From NCBI RefSeq assembly GCF_000001735.4, contig NC_003070.9:24041971-24105970 (forward strand): a stretch of 64,000 nt of DNA, in the 5' to 3' direction. Below are positions 12,250 through 23,496 of the stretch, piece by piece. The translations under genes were made by a program, and so were the position numbers. The notes under the pieces are model-generated. The model did not search any database, was not told the origin of the DNA, and saw only the letters and a program-made list of their open reading frames with translations. Each line of letters begins with the position of its first letter. Within the stretch, counting starts at the first letter, position 1. Origin of the DNA: Arabidopsis thaliana (Eukaryota > Streptophyta > Magnoliopsida > Brassicales > Brassicaceae).

Positions 12250-14224
12250 TCAAAACATCATCCCTGATAACAGAAACCAAACGATCAACACAACCAAAGA
12301 ATAAGACGAACAAGAAAAAGAAGAGGCTGAGGAAGCCACAATCTGAATAGGGAAATTGCATTGTCCTTGAGATATATTCTGCGTTGTAATGGTGGCCAAA
12401 CCTTGAAAATAGCAAGCACTCTCATCTTGATTCTTCACTTGAAAGAACATGTTAAACGCATACGACGCGTTTCCATTTGCATCAAGAGTATTGCAAGAAG
12501 ATCCGTATCCAAGCGCCGTGCAATCAGAGAAAGTGCAGGCGTAATCTATATTAGCCGCGAGTTTTGTCAAGTCCTTGGCTTCTGGATTAAACGTACACCA
12601 CTTGTTGGGTAGATACGGCACGTTTTGTGCACCAATCAAGAACTTACTCTGTCCTTGACCTGAAAGATCTATAGGAAACTTTGGTTGCCCGTCGAATTTA
12701 AATATTCCCCAATGGCGTTCGAACGGTCCCGGTGCTATACTTTTTGCATCCTCGTCGAGTAATCCGAACAAGTATACCTCAATGTAGGTTGGTCTCAATG
12801 GAGTTCCTTTGTTTGTTCCAAGCCTCGGTAAAAGCCCGTTGTAGAATCTGTAAGCACTGCCTGTGAAAAAACCGTTTTCAAAATCAAAACTAAAACACTT
12901 CATAAAGGATAAAAATCCATCTAAAGAAGGTCAGATATCAACCTGCATTAGCGTGTTTGTCACCCTCTGTTGGCCAACCAACTTCTCCAACGATTATTGG
13001 CATATCTCCGTGACCAACAGCTTTCAAAGACGACACCAAAGTATCGAAATTGGCATCGAAAACGTTTGTATAATCAATACCGTTGTCGTTTATCGGTTCA
13101 GCACCATCGAAGAAGGCGTAGTTGAGTGGGAAATCATCATTCCCATAGAGACTTAAGAAAGGGTAGATGTTAATTGTGATGGGAGCATTGTTCTTGCCAA
13201 GAAAGTCAACAATCTGAGTCATTTGACCGATGATATCGGGACGGAATCTTCCTGCAGATGGAACGGGATTGCTTGCTGGTGAATCGTATACATCCGCGTT
13301 TAAAGGGACTGTTGCTTTGACAGAGTTTCCTAGTCCGGCTTCATTTAAAGCGTTTTGAATGTTCGCAAGTGCAGGGAATGTGAGGTTTATGAACGATCCA
13401 TTGTATGATTTGAGGAATGGCTCATTCCCAACAGCTACAAACCTGAAACACATCCACAAGTGATTAGCTTCACTGAGACATGTAAACACATTTTTCTCTA
13501 AACATGTTCTGCATTTTGACAGTACTGTTAAAAGATTTGACTTTTATAGATATAAATACATTTTAGTGGAAACAGGTTCTGCATTTGACAGTAGTGTTAA
13601 AAGATATTTGATTTCATAATCAGACAACACAGATTTCACCAGACATTGAAAATCAACCCTAAACATCCAATCTTCAGAAACAAACATATATAGCTAGACA
13701 CATTTTGTCTATAGACATAACTCACTCATGGTTATGCATTTGGCAATGTCATAAACTAAACAACCATGGGTTTATGAGGTTTCGACAAACAAACACAAAG
13801 AATGTTAATTTTGACGTTTAGACAAACACTACAACCAATCAATAACAATAACATTGAGACAGAACAGAGAGGAAGAGAGACAAACTCACGTGATATTGAC
13901 ACCACCATCGAAGTTATAACGAGTGACATTCTTACGAACCCAATCTTTGGCTCGGTCGTAACTAGTCATAACCTTAAGCTGATCATTGGGAATAGCGACC
14001 ATCACTTCAAGACCCGATCCAGCGAGTGCACCCATGGTTGTCTCGTCCGCATCAAAAAGCTTAACTTTGTTGATGTTATTGTCTTTAAGCATCTGAACCA
14101 CTGTCTTTGGAGGTAGCTTATGTGTAGCCATTGTTCCCCAATTCACACCCAACCCATTTACCAAAATACCCAAATGACCAATTACGATTACGAATCCGAC
14201 GACGAGAGCCAACAGATTCGACAT
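12250..14224 (-). CDS. ZET: GH17 beta-1,3-glucanase-like protein with X8 domain and GPI signal
   Basis: Exons 13890-14224, 12943-13442 and 12250-12860 (minus) give 481 residues. Residues 1-25 are a signal peptide. Residues 26-345 form a glycoside-hydrolase 17 barrel ([15 protein letters not shown] at the start, VAVGNEPF with the acid/base Glu, [10 protein letters not shown] with the nucleophile Glu). An X8/CBM43 callose-binding domain follows ([30 protein letters not shown]). A Ser-rich linker and hydrophobic tail at the C-terminus signal a GPI anchor, so it should sit on the outer face of the plasma membrane or in the wall. I recall this gene as ZERZAUST (At1g64760), described as an atypical glucanase needed for tissue morphogenesis with the STRUBBELIG receptor kinase. 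Both Glu motifs are visible here, so any lack of activity must come from other residues. A probable 5' leader intron spans 14235-14337. Confidence 0.92.
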
Positions 14225-15578
14225 CGATTTTCACCTGAGAAAGATCGAAAAGGTGAGATTTTAACCCAAAATTGTAAAATTAACAGTTTCATAAATCTAA
14301 CATTTGGGAAATGAGAAACTTTTAGAGGACCCATTACCTCTCCTTAGATATGGAGACTGATAAAACGCGTACAGAGAGAGAAGAAGAAACGCGTGGAGAC
14401 TGTAGAGAAACCTAAAAAGGTAAACTTTTTGGTTTTGGGGAAACTAAAAGAGAGATAAAAGTTGGAGATATTTTCGGTGAGTTTCGTTGCTAAATGAATG
14501 ATAGTACTATTTAATAATGATGTATCATGACGTTGTGGGTGGATTTATAACGGCTCTATTTCTCCGGAGAGAACATGTCATGGGCCAATGCTCGTTCAGT
14601 CTTTGTCCTCGTAACAACTAATAAACAAATTAGTTCATGGGACATATGGTTACCGACATAAAAATTTCAAAATTTTGGTGCATCTGTGATCTAATTCCTT
14701 GTGATGATTTGATCCCAACCCAAAACCGAATCGAAACAAAATTAATCAGATCATATTTTGGTTTAATCGGTTAAGTGTTTCTATATTAGAAAAACGAATT
14801 TCGATAGAACCTTAGACTTACATTTTATTAAGAGTTTTAAACCCTTTGAATCGAGATTACCTTTATATACAAAAACTGAACCTGAACTAAACTCATATGA
14901 GATGGTCTGAACTACATTTTGTTTCACTTTCGGTTTAGGGGAGTACATTCTTACATTGTGAATAATCCATTACGACCACTTTAACCGATAAATTATGAAA
15001 TAAAAATGGTAAGTGAGTTAACGAATGATAAATTTATTAGTAAAAACAAATAGAAACTAATTACATACATAATATAAGGTCTATTTTGTCATGTATATAT
15101 ACAATTGTCTTCTATTTCAAAAAAAATAATTTAAAAAAAAAAAAAAAAAAAATTGTCTTCTATTTCAATTTCAACGATGATAGTAAAATATGATAAAGCA
15201 ATGCATCCGAGGCTCCGGACCATCCGTTTTCTATAAGTAGTAAGATGAATTTATTTTCTATTTTAAATATTAGTTATTCAGAAAATTTGAAGACCAATCA
15301 AAAACAAAAGATTAAACAAAATCATGGTTACTTATTATGTGGTGATAACAATAACATAAGGACGACCCAAGACAACTTCTTATGATTATAAAAAAAAAGA
15401 AAAAAAAAATCTTATGATCAGAAAATGATAATTTGATAAGCTCGTTTATAATAAAGCTTGACAATTCTGATTAACTTTCGTTGGTGGCTAAGTCCACTAC
15501 AAACTTCATTTGTCTTATCTTTTCTTCTCCTTTCTCTCCACCATTTGTCTTATCTTTTCCTCTCCTTACTCTCCATCA
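14225..15578. other. divergent promoter region between ZERZAUST and NDF2
   Basis: Holds the ZERZAUST leader intron and promoter (left) and the NDF2 promoter (right). A long A run covers about 15118-15150. TGGGCC at about 14581 is a site II-like element. The segment 15192-15487, ending about 90 bases before the NDF2 ATG, is repeated downstream of NDF2. A CT-rich leader (15520-15575) precedes the NDF2 start. No additional gene seen. Confidence 0.55.
15192..15487 (+). repeat. NDF2 upstream repeat, copy A
   Basis: Direct-repeat partner of 18307-18700. The copies share CGAGGCTCCGGACCATCC, ATATTAGTTATTCAGAAA, AATCATGGTTAC-TATTAT, CCCAAGACAACTT, GATAATTTGATAAGCTCG and TTGGTG in the same order and orientation. 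Copy A lies directly upstream of NDF2 and probably contains its core promoter. Confidence 0.85.
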
Positions 15579-17445
15579 ATGGCTTCTCTTATCTCTTTTT
15601 CTTTGCTCCCAAAACCAAAAGCCGTAAGAAGTTCAATTTCAGCTCCTCAGACACAGACAATAAATACTGAAAAGCTTGAAGATAAATTCGGACGAAAAGG
15701 CATAAAATTCTCGGAATCAAACAACATTCCTATGGTAGAGCTTAAGGTCAGAAATGGAAGTTCATTAAAACTGAGTCTATCAGATGCTCATGTACTTTCA
15801 TATAAGCCAAAGGTATACTGGAAAGACGAGGGATTCGAGGAAGTCCTTTACACAGTTGATGGTGATGAGAGCAGAGGTGGGGTTGGTGTTGTTATCGTAA
15901 ACGGGGAAGAACCTAAAGGAGGGTCTTCAGTAATCTCAGGATGTGATTGGAGTGTCAAGGATACTGATTCAGACGCCATTGATGCTCTTCAGGTGATTGA
16001 TTCAATACCTCAATATATATATCAAATTTTGTCCACACAATGATGAAATCTTTGGGAACGTTCTCAGATCGAACTTAGCTGTACGGCCGGGGTTCTCGAC
16101 ATAACGTATATCGTCTCTCTCTACCCAGTAAGCATGGCTACAGCTCTGGTGGTGAAGAACAATGGTCGCAAACCAGTTACCCTTAAACCGGGGATTATGA
16201 GTTACTTGAGGTTCAAGAAACGGAGTGGGGCAGGAATTCAAGGACTAAAGGGATGCTCTTATTGTCCCAACCCGCCTTTGTCATCGCCTTTTGAGCTCTT
16301 GTCTCCTTCTGAGGCAATGAAGGCGGAATCTTCGGGGTGGTTCGGGTCGGAAGAAGGGGAAAAGCCGGGGATTTGGGCAGTAGAAGATTCTGTTATTACA
16401 CTTCTTGAGAAAAAGATGAGTAGAATATATGGTGCTCCTCCGGCTGAGAGATTAAAGGCAGTCTATAACACTCCACCTTCCAAATTTGAAACTATAGATC
16501 AGGTACCATTCGTTTATATTCAGTATGACCATTCGTTTCTGCATTTGGATGCAACATCAATTTGGTATATATGTTCCAAGTTGCATCTCGAATGAAAACC
16601 AATTACATAAAAAAAAAGAAAAAAAAAAAAGTTTTGGATGCAAAAAACAAAATAAAAATACCAAAAGGAATTTCCAACTCATTTAGTACTAAAATATATA
16701 TTAATAAATCATACATTTTGTAAATTAATAATTTCCAAAAATTTATGAATCGCATCTTGACACAAAATATCAGAATTTCGGTTTGACGCTAGCGGAATTA
16801 TGTATTCTCACCAAAATTGGTCCAAAAATTGTAAAACTCTATATTGGTGATAAAACTGTATTTTAACGCTATAATTTAAGCGTAACTTAAATCATCAATA
16901 TCATAATTTCATAAGTTTTTTTTTCAGATTTTCTAGCAAACTCAGAAAGAAAAAGAAGCAAAAAACAACTGTTTATCCAAATACAACATCAAGATGCAAA
17001 AAAAAAAAACTATTTTGGTAGATGTTGAATCTTGATATAGAGTCTCAATGTGTGGATGTAACATGTTACTTTTAAGTTTTGTTTTATCTACGATGTCTTA
17101 CACAAAACTTTCAATCCAAAAACTATTTCAATTAACTTCTATATCTTATATATAATTTTCTCTCTCTGTTTATTGCTTAAGGAAGATTTTCTAATGCTAA
17201 CTATGAACTCAATAGAATCTGATGAGTTTGGAATTTGAATTTTTCAGGGGAGAGGATTGTTTTTCAGGATGATAAGGATTGGGTTCGAAGAGATGTATGT
17301 GGGATCCCCAGGATCGATGTGGGACAAGTATGGGAAGCAACATTACTTCGTGTGCACAGGTCCAACGTCAATGCTCGTTCCTGTCGATGTAGCCTCCGGA
17401 GAGACATGGAGAGGAGCAATGGTAATCGAGCATGATAATTTGTAA
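15579..17445 (+). CDS. NDF2: NDH subcomplex B subunit NDF2/PnsB2 (chloroplast)
   Basis: Exons 15579-15992, 16068-16502 and 17248-17445 join to 348 residues. The N-terminus ([20 protein letters not shown]) is Ser/basic-rich without early acids, as in chloroplast transit peptides. The rest resembles a galactose-mutarotase-like beta-sandwich (blocks [79 protein letters not shown]). No catalytic motif is evident, in keeping with a structural role. Known function: NDF2/NDH45, now PnsB2, is a nuclear-encoded subunit of the lumen-distal subcomplex of chloroplast NADH dehydrogenase-like complex, which drives cyclic electron flow around photosystem I. Intron 2 is long (745 nt) and very A-rich. I recall it as At1g64770. 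The region upstream of the gene is duplicated downstream of it. Confidence 0.93.
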
Positions 17446-19050
17446 ATTTCATTTACTATAGTTCTGTCTTCTTCATTTTTTCCCTCTCTATTTTTGTTGC
17501 CATTTTTTCTTCTATATATTCAAAACATGTTAATGACTATACTAAATCAATATACAATAATGAACTTAGTAAATCAAAGTTGATGTAAAACAAAATTGTC
17601 TCAGAAAATATATGAGTTGCGGATTTTTATTTTATTGATTTGTAACGCAACTTTTAATTAAGTAAGTACAAAAAGATTTGTGATATTGCACATACTAAAT
17701 AAACTTATAAGACATTGATATGTCACAGTATTTACCTTTCTCACTCTAATTTTAATGTTTTCTGTGTTTTATCGAAATTTTTATTTTTAAGTAGTATAAC
17801 GGTTCTAGAAAATGAGTTTTTTGAGGAAAACTGAAAAACATATTACAGCAAAATAATATTGTTGATTGAAAGTCCCTTCTAGAATAGATCGACAACCCCT
17901 TTAAAGGCAATATGAGGCAACACTGCCGTTGAAAAAATTGATCGACAACCTTATATGCAATATTCGACACCTTTGTATAATATTCAGTGTAATTTGGTAT
18001 GAACAGTTCGTATCCAACCGCATATTATTATTTATATAAATAATATTCTCCAATTTTGATTTATACAAGCTAATCTAACAAAGTTGTCGGGAAAATAAAT
18101 TAGTTAGAATCGTAATTAGCAACAAAATACACAAATAATGTCAAATAAAATTCTAAATAAAACAAACATCTAGGTGGGAGCTACTCAGATTTGTATGTAG
18201 TATATAAGATCAACTTTTAGTGGTGAATAAATGGGTGATGATAAAAAGAGAGGACGAGAAGACAAATGATAAAATTGAACGGTAATTTATGGCAAATGGG
18301 AAAAAGGATAAAGTACATACGAGGCTCCGGACCATCCGTTTTCTAAAGTAGTAATATACTAATATAAATATATTTATATTTTCATATTTAAAATATTAGT
18401 TATTCAGAAAATTTGACGACCAATCAACAGAAAAGAATCATTGAACCAATGGATACCATGGAACTAGCTAGAAGCCTAGAACCATAGGTTATGATATCAA
18501 ATCCCGAATCATGGTTACGTATTATGTGGTTTGAACAACAACAAAAAAAAAGGTTACATAGTTTTGTGGTGATAACATAACCGATAAGTACCCAAGACAA
18601 CTTTCTTATGATCAGTATGTGATAATTTGATAAGCTCGTCCACAAAAAAAAAACTCGTTTATAATAAAACTCGACAATTCTGATTAATTTCCGTTGGTGA
18701 TTATTGATTAACATTCTAACGTTCATTTTATCAAAACAAAACATGCTATCGTACAAGATTTTTTTTTCCTCTCTTTTCTTAACATTTAAAATGTCTCAAG
18801 ACCGCTCAAATTCCAATGTTTAATTTTGATACCAAACGTTCACTTTAATTAAAAAGACATACTGATCATGTTATTGTTAACAGTTCCACACTATCTGTCC
18901 ACAACAGAGCGATAACCAAGAGAAAAAAAAAGAAGAAGAAGAAGACCAATAATACACAAAGATGCGTCCAACATGTTTGGTGCCCGAACTCTTGTCTTCA
19001 CCACATTAAAACTGACTCGTTTGGGACCACTCAATTCTCCAATCAAAGTA
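17446..19050. other. convergent spacer between NDF2 and AMT1;2
   Basis: Tail-to-tail spacer. It holds the NDF2 3' region, an AT-rich stretch with GATCGACAAC twice (about 17887 and 17940), then the second copy of the NDF2 upstream repeat (18307-18700), then a tract with short GAA repeats at about 18926-18945 that belongs to the AMT1;2 3' side. No coding frame is supported; the minus frame across 18424-18756 lies in the repeat. Confidence 0.6.
18307..18700 (+). repeat. NDF2 upstream repeat, copy B (orphan)
   Basis: Second copy of 15192-15487 in the same orientation, lying 860 bases after the NDF2 stop codon. It is about 100 bases longer because of inserts, mainly around 18435-18590. The sequence after it (18701 onward) shows no NDF2 coding sequence, so this looks like a promoter copy without a gene. 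Confidence 0.85.
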
Positions 19051-20595
19051 TCAAACAGTCAAGGTCGGTGTAGGAGTCGAGCTCCGGCTTGTAGGCTCCA
19101 CTCTTCCAGCGAAATGACCCCATGGTTTAGTCGACACGTCGTCTTCGTCATTGTATGCGTAAGCAAATCCTCCATGACGTGTCATGTCCATTCCTGCCAT
19201 CTCATCTTCTGCTGATATCCTCAAAAGATTCATCTTATGTAACCCATAAAACAACGGTCCCATAGTTACCGTCACCCACCCAACGATCACAATAATCTGA
19301 ACGATCTGCGCGGCGAGCAGTTTTCCTCCCCCGCCCATGAACAGTCCGTAAGGCCTATCACCGGAGTAAATCTCGTTAACGTATTCTTTCCTTGCGAACA
19401 GCCCGGTAAAGATTAATCCCCATGCTCCACATCCACCGTGGAGCTGAGCAGCCTCGAGTGGGTCATCATATTTAAGTTTCTTGGCAAGCAAGTTAAATCC
19501 GATTAAAACCCATGATGCCACAAAGCCACATACTATAGCAGCCCACGGCTCCACCACGGCACATCCGGAGGTTATAGCTGCAAAGCCGCCTAGAAGTCCG
19601 TTGCATACGTCAATAACGTTCCAATGACCTGCTAAAAGCCGTTTACTGAATAGAGTAGTCAACGCAGCGGTGCAGCCAGAAAGCGTTGTGGTGACCGCGG
19701 TGCGACCTACAGCGCTCCATTGACCATAATATGGCCGAGACTTGTCGTAGCCTTTAAGAATGGTTAAAAAGGAACCAGGGTTAAACCCATACCATCCAAA
19801 CCACAACAAGAAGGTACCAAGCACGACAAGGGATGCACTGTGACCACGTAAAGCCACGGACCGGCCTGACCGGTCAAATCTACCTATTCTTGGTCCTTCA
19901 ACTAACGCTCCACATAAACCGGCAATTCCACCTACCATGTGAACAACTCCTGAACCTGCGAAATCAATAGCACCTGAGCCAAACAAGAGATTGTTGTCAG
20001 ACCGGGACGCGCTAGCCCATCCATCACTTGACCAGAACCAGTGCGAGACTGTCGGGTAAACAAAACCGGTCAAGAAAGTAGAGTAGATAAGGTAAGCAAC
20101 GAATTGCGTTCGCTCGGCGATGGAACCGCTAGTGATTCCGGCCGCGGCTATGGCAAAAGCCCATTGGTAGAGGAAAAAGCTGAAGTCGGAGCCGGGGCGT
20201 TCAGGGTAAGAGCTTAAAGCGAAGAAGCTATGGTGGCGACCGATGAATCCGTTGGAAGGTGTACCAAAGGCGAATGCGAATCCGAAGAGGTAGTAAGAGA
20301 TGGCTCCAGCGGCAGCATCAAGGACATTGGTAAGCATGATGTTCATAGTGTTCTTGGCTCGGACTGATCCAGCACAAAGCATAGCGAAACCGAGCTGCAT
20401 GGCAAAGACAAGGTAGGCGGAGAAGAGGAGATACGTGTTGTCGACGGCATAAGTTGTGTCGGAGAGTTTGTTGGAGATGTTTGAAATTTGGGAACATAAA
20501 AAGGTTGCCGCGGCGAGGGAAGATGTTGAGTTAGAAGAAGAGGATAGGAGGGCAGATAGATCTACGGCAGAGCATGTGGTGGTTGCGGTGTCCAT
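19051..20595 (-). CDS. AMT1;2: ammonium transporter AMT1;2 (intronless)
   Basis: One uninterrupted frame of 514 residues on the minus strand, with no intron. The product is a plasma-membrane AMT/Mep/Rh-type ammonium transporter that works as a trimer in high-affinity uptake. Eleven hydrophobic segments can be traced, with family motifs [41 protein letters not shown] (signature), [10 protein letters not shown] and LHGGCGAWG. The cytosolic tail carries [12 protein letters not shown] with Thr472, the conserved residue whose phosphorylation closes the trimer in this family. The ATG at 20595 gives [13 protein letters not shown], the typical plant AMT1 start. A TATA-like box lies upstream (20690-20697). 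I recall it as At1g64780; root endodermis/cortex expression is from memory. Confidence 0.96.
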   Translation of the reverse strand: MDTATTTCSAVDLSALLSSSSNSTSSLAAATFLCSQISNISNKLSDTTYAVDNTYLLFSAYLVFAMQLGFAMLCAGSVRAKNTMNIMLTNVLDAAAGAISYYLFGFAFAFGTPSNGFIGRHHSFFALSSYPERPGSDFSFFLYQWAFAIAAAGITSGSIAERTQFVAYLIYSTFLTGFVYPTVSHWFWSSDGWASASRSDNNLLFGSGAIDFAGSGVVHMVGGIAGLCGALVEGPRIGRFDRSGRSVALRGHSASLVVLGTFLLWFGWYGFNPGSFLTILKGYDKSRPYYGQWSAVGRTAVTTTLSGCTAALTTLFSKRLLAGHWNVIDVCNGLLGGFAAITSGCAVVEPWAAIVCGFVASWVLIGFNLLAKKLKYDDPLEAAQLHGGCGAWGLIFTGLFARKEYVNEIYSGDRPYGLFMGGGGKLLAAQIVQIIVIVGWVTVTMGPLFYGLHKMNLLRISAEDEMAGMDMTRHGGFAYAYNDEDDVSTKPWGHFAGRVEPTSRSSTPTPTLTV

Positions 20596-20689
20596 GGTGG
20601 AGAGGGAGGGAGGGAGAGATAGAGAGAGGGTACTTGATTGTGGAACGTGTTTGCTTAAGTGAGTACTTGTGGTGAGAGTGTCTTTGGTG

Positions 20690-20697
20690 TATTTAAA
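20690..20697 (-). promoter_or_regulatory. TATA-like box of AMT1;2
   Basis: TTTAAATA read on the minus strand, about 95 bases before the AMT1;2 ATG and followed by a CT-rich leader. Position and context fit a plant TATA box. Confidence 0.45.
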
Positions 20698-23496
20698 GTG
20701 GAAAAAAGCATATTTATTTCGTTACATCACAAAAAGTTGCGGTACTACTTACTCTTCTTCTAGTTGAGGTTTTAAAAGAAGTTTTCTGAATTTTAAAATT
20801 CTAGGTCTCTGGTTTAAGTTTTTTTAAACAGTAGTAATCAAACTAAAATAAAATTAATAAATTTGTTTTGGTATAGTTTTGTTTTAGTTTCTATTCAGTT
20901 TTGAACATATTTAAAGTTAATTTTTTAAAGAAGATTTTTTTATTTTAATAAGATATTTAATCAGTTTTTGTGTGCAATTAATTTTGGTTATACGAATAAA
21001 AAAAGAAAAAAGAAAATTCTTATAATATTTCGTTTAGTGTTTGAATCGTTTATTTTAGTATGACAAGGAATCGGGTCAGCATTTGTTTATGAGAAACAAT
21101 TAATTAAACATCGCTACATAGAAGTACGACATTAAAGAACAAGTTCAAGCATATGACGATATGATTCTTTTAAATGAATTTGTATGTCTATTTTTCCAAC
21201 TCAATATTTTATATGAACTAGTTAATGTTCTTACAAAGGAGAAATAATTTATTTTTTTTGACGGCACGATTCAAAGGAGAAATAATTTGATTTCTTTTTT
21301 GGAATTAAAATAATTTGAAAAATGTAATTTTTCGTTTCGTTTGTATCGATGAAGTCAATAGTTGATAGATCATGAATGATGTATCATTTATATGAATGTG
21401 ATATAGGGGGCAAGGACGATCACTCAAATAGTTATAAAATTATCACGCTAGATTAAATATAAAAATTATTTTCAACTTGACTACAACTACTTCACAACTG
21501 AATACGTAATTCGACTTGAATAATAGGCATTATTTGATGCTGTGTGATTTTTAGCGCCATTTATTTTTGTATTTTTAGTTAATCAAACAAATATGTTGTA
21601 ATTTGAGGTACCGATTTCACATAGAATTTATATTGCACTACGTATTAGAGAATAAACTGTTAAAGCTACAAACTATATATAGGGTTCAATTTTGTGATTA
21701 CAGGAAAAATATATATGCAACAAAGGAAAGATGAACAGATTCAATAGTAAAATCGTATTAGGTTTTCACGGAATCACAGTGATAGTAGGAAATCACGCAA
21801 CAAAGAAAAAAACAAAATGAATGGACATATGAACAGTGAAAATGTTTTTATATTACGTTAAATGTTTTTAAAATGCGATTTATGAAAAAATGGGTAAAAA
21901 TAAATGCGATTTATGAAAAAATGGGTAAAATTAGAGTGTTATCAGCAAGATCCGATCCAAAACCAATTGTTACTATGCAGGATAATGCGAGATGGGCATT
22001 CGAGTCAGGTTCTGATAAAATCCGATCGGGTACAGGTTTTTTTGGATAGAGAAGTTTAGGATCCAATAGAGTAATTCTAAAATATCGGTTTGATTTTGGT
22101 TCGGGTCCAATCGGGTTCGAATATAGATTTTCAGGCCTTTTTTGGAATCGATACCCAAATTTTCGAATAAATACCCGGATTTTCGGATTCGGGTCGAATT
22201 CGAATTCGGTTTTTTGGTAGAGAAATTTAAGACAAATAAGATAAATCTTCGAATTCGGATCTAATTTTTCGGGTCGGTTCCAGTTTGAGTAATCGGTTCC
22301 GGTTTTTTGCCGCCACTAAATTTGCTAGAGTCAAAATATGGTAAAAACTGCCGCAAAAGTGAACCGCTAACCACGTGATTAAATACACTTTTCTGGTAAA
22401 CAATATAACTTTGACGGTCATTCAAATGCTGAAGGACGTGTTGCTCACTAGCATAGTTTATGTCATTCTACACAAGAAGATCTAGTCCTCGTAGCTTCCA
22501 AAAATTTTCTTTTCTACTCCTGGAAGATAATCGTTTCTTTTCATCCTTCAAACTTACCAAACGTTTATACGATTAACATAGGGTTTTGTCTCCAGCGATT
22601 ATTTGATTTATGTGTGCTTTTGACTCTTGAAAACTTCTTCACGTTCTCTGGCATTACGTATGAAGACATAATAAAAAAAAACTCTATTGCATTTCTCCAT
22701 TACTTTTTTTCATCTCAACTTAGATAGTTTTTCAATTAAATTTATCTGATTATATTGGTTTATCAACCTTTTTAATCCTACGATTGGTGGGGATTATAAT
22801 ATAGTAATAAACAGAAAAGATAAATCCTTAACGAAGATAAACCCACAGAAGGCAATGACAGACGAAGCCACAATGTCGCACTAAACGAATTTTAGTAACA
22901 AATCATATTCATAATACAATAACGTAATTAGAAGATTTAGTAGTATAATCTAGTCTGTTATAGACTGAAAGCAAAAACTAAAGACGCATAAAATTTAACC
23001 CATTTGAGACATTACCATTTAACAAAATCGAAGTACCCGTATCAAATAAAAAAAATGAGATGAGTGCTTCTCAACAAAGAACACAGAAGGATCTGATAAT
23101 CCAAAGTCAGGTATATCTATATATTGTATATTGACCTCTGTGTATCTATATTCTCATGCGAAAGAAAAATGATACAATTTCATCCGCGACTCAAGGGATT
23201 ATGCTTAATGAGCCTCTCCTACAAAATGGATTCAACAGAGATGGCGAAAACATGTTTCCTCCTACCCACTTACATTATCATCATCGCTTTCACTGTCATC
23301 GCTGCAAATGTAACAAATTGTACTTAACTTTCAGACCAAGGGAACTAAATTTACCCATAACAAGAAAGATTTGATCAGTATAGGGCTTCACGCATTAGCT
23401 AAGGTTATAGATTTTATTATTCGTAAGTATATCCACAGAAGGATGAAGAGAAGCCAAAACTAAAGCCATCGGACTTGAGCATATTTTTTACCATTG
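20698..23496. other. AT-rich intergenic region between AMT1;2 and ILITYHIA
   Basis: The right part includes the AMT1;2 promoter. A 31-bp tandem duplication (core AAATGCGATTTATGAAAAAA) lies at 21871-21932. From 21955 to 22320 the DNA is rich in degenerate CGGGT/GGTTCGG-type words, a composition common in old repeat remnants of this genome. From about 22600 on it is plain AT-rich, and 23100-23496 should include the 3' untranslated region of ILITYHIA. No gene seen. Confidence 0.55.

Noticed and set aside
13501..13620. Two similar segments (offset 70) in ZERZAUST intron 1
   Set aside because: Real but short and diverged; a common intron microduplication with no sign of function.
18424..18756. 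110-codon minus-strand frame
   Set aside because: It lies inside repeat copy B, which explains the sequence better; copy A does not keep the frame.
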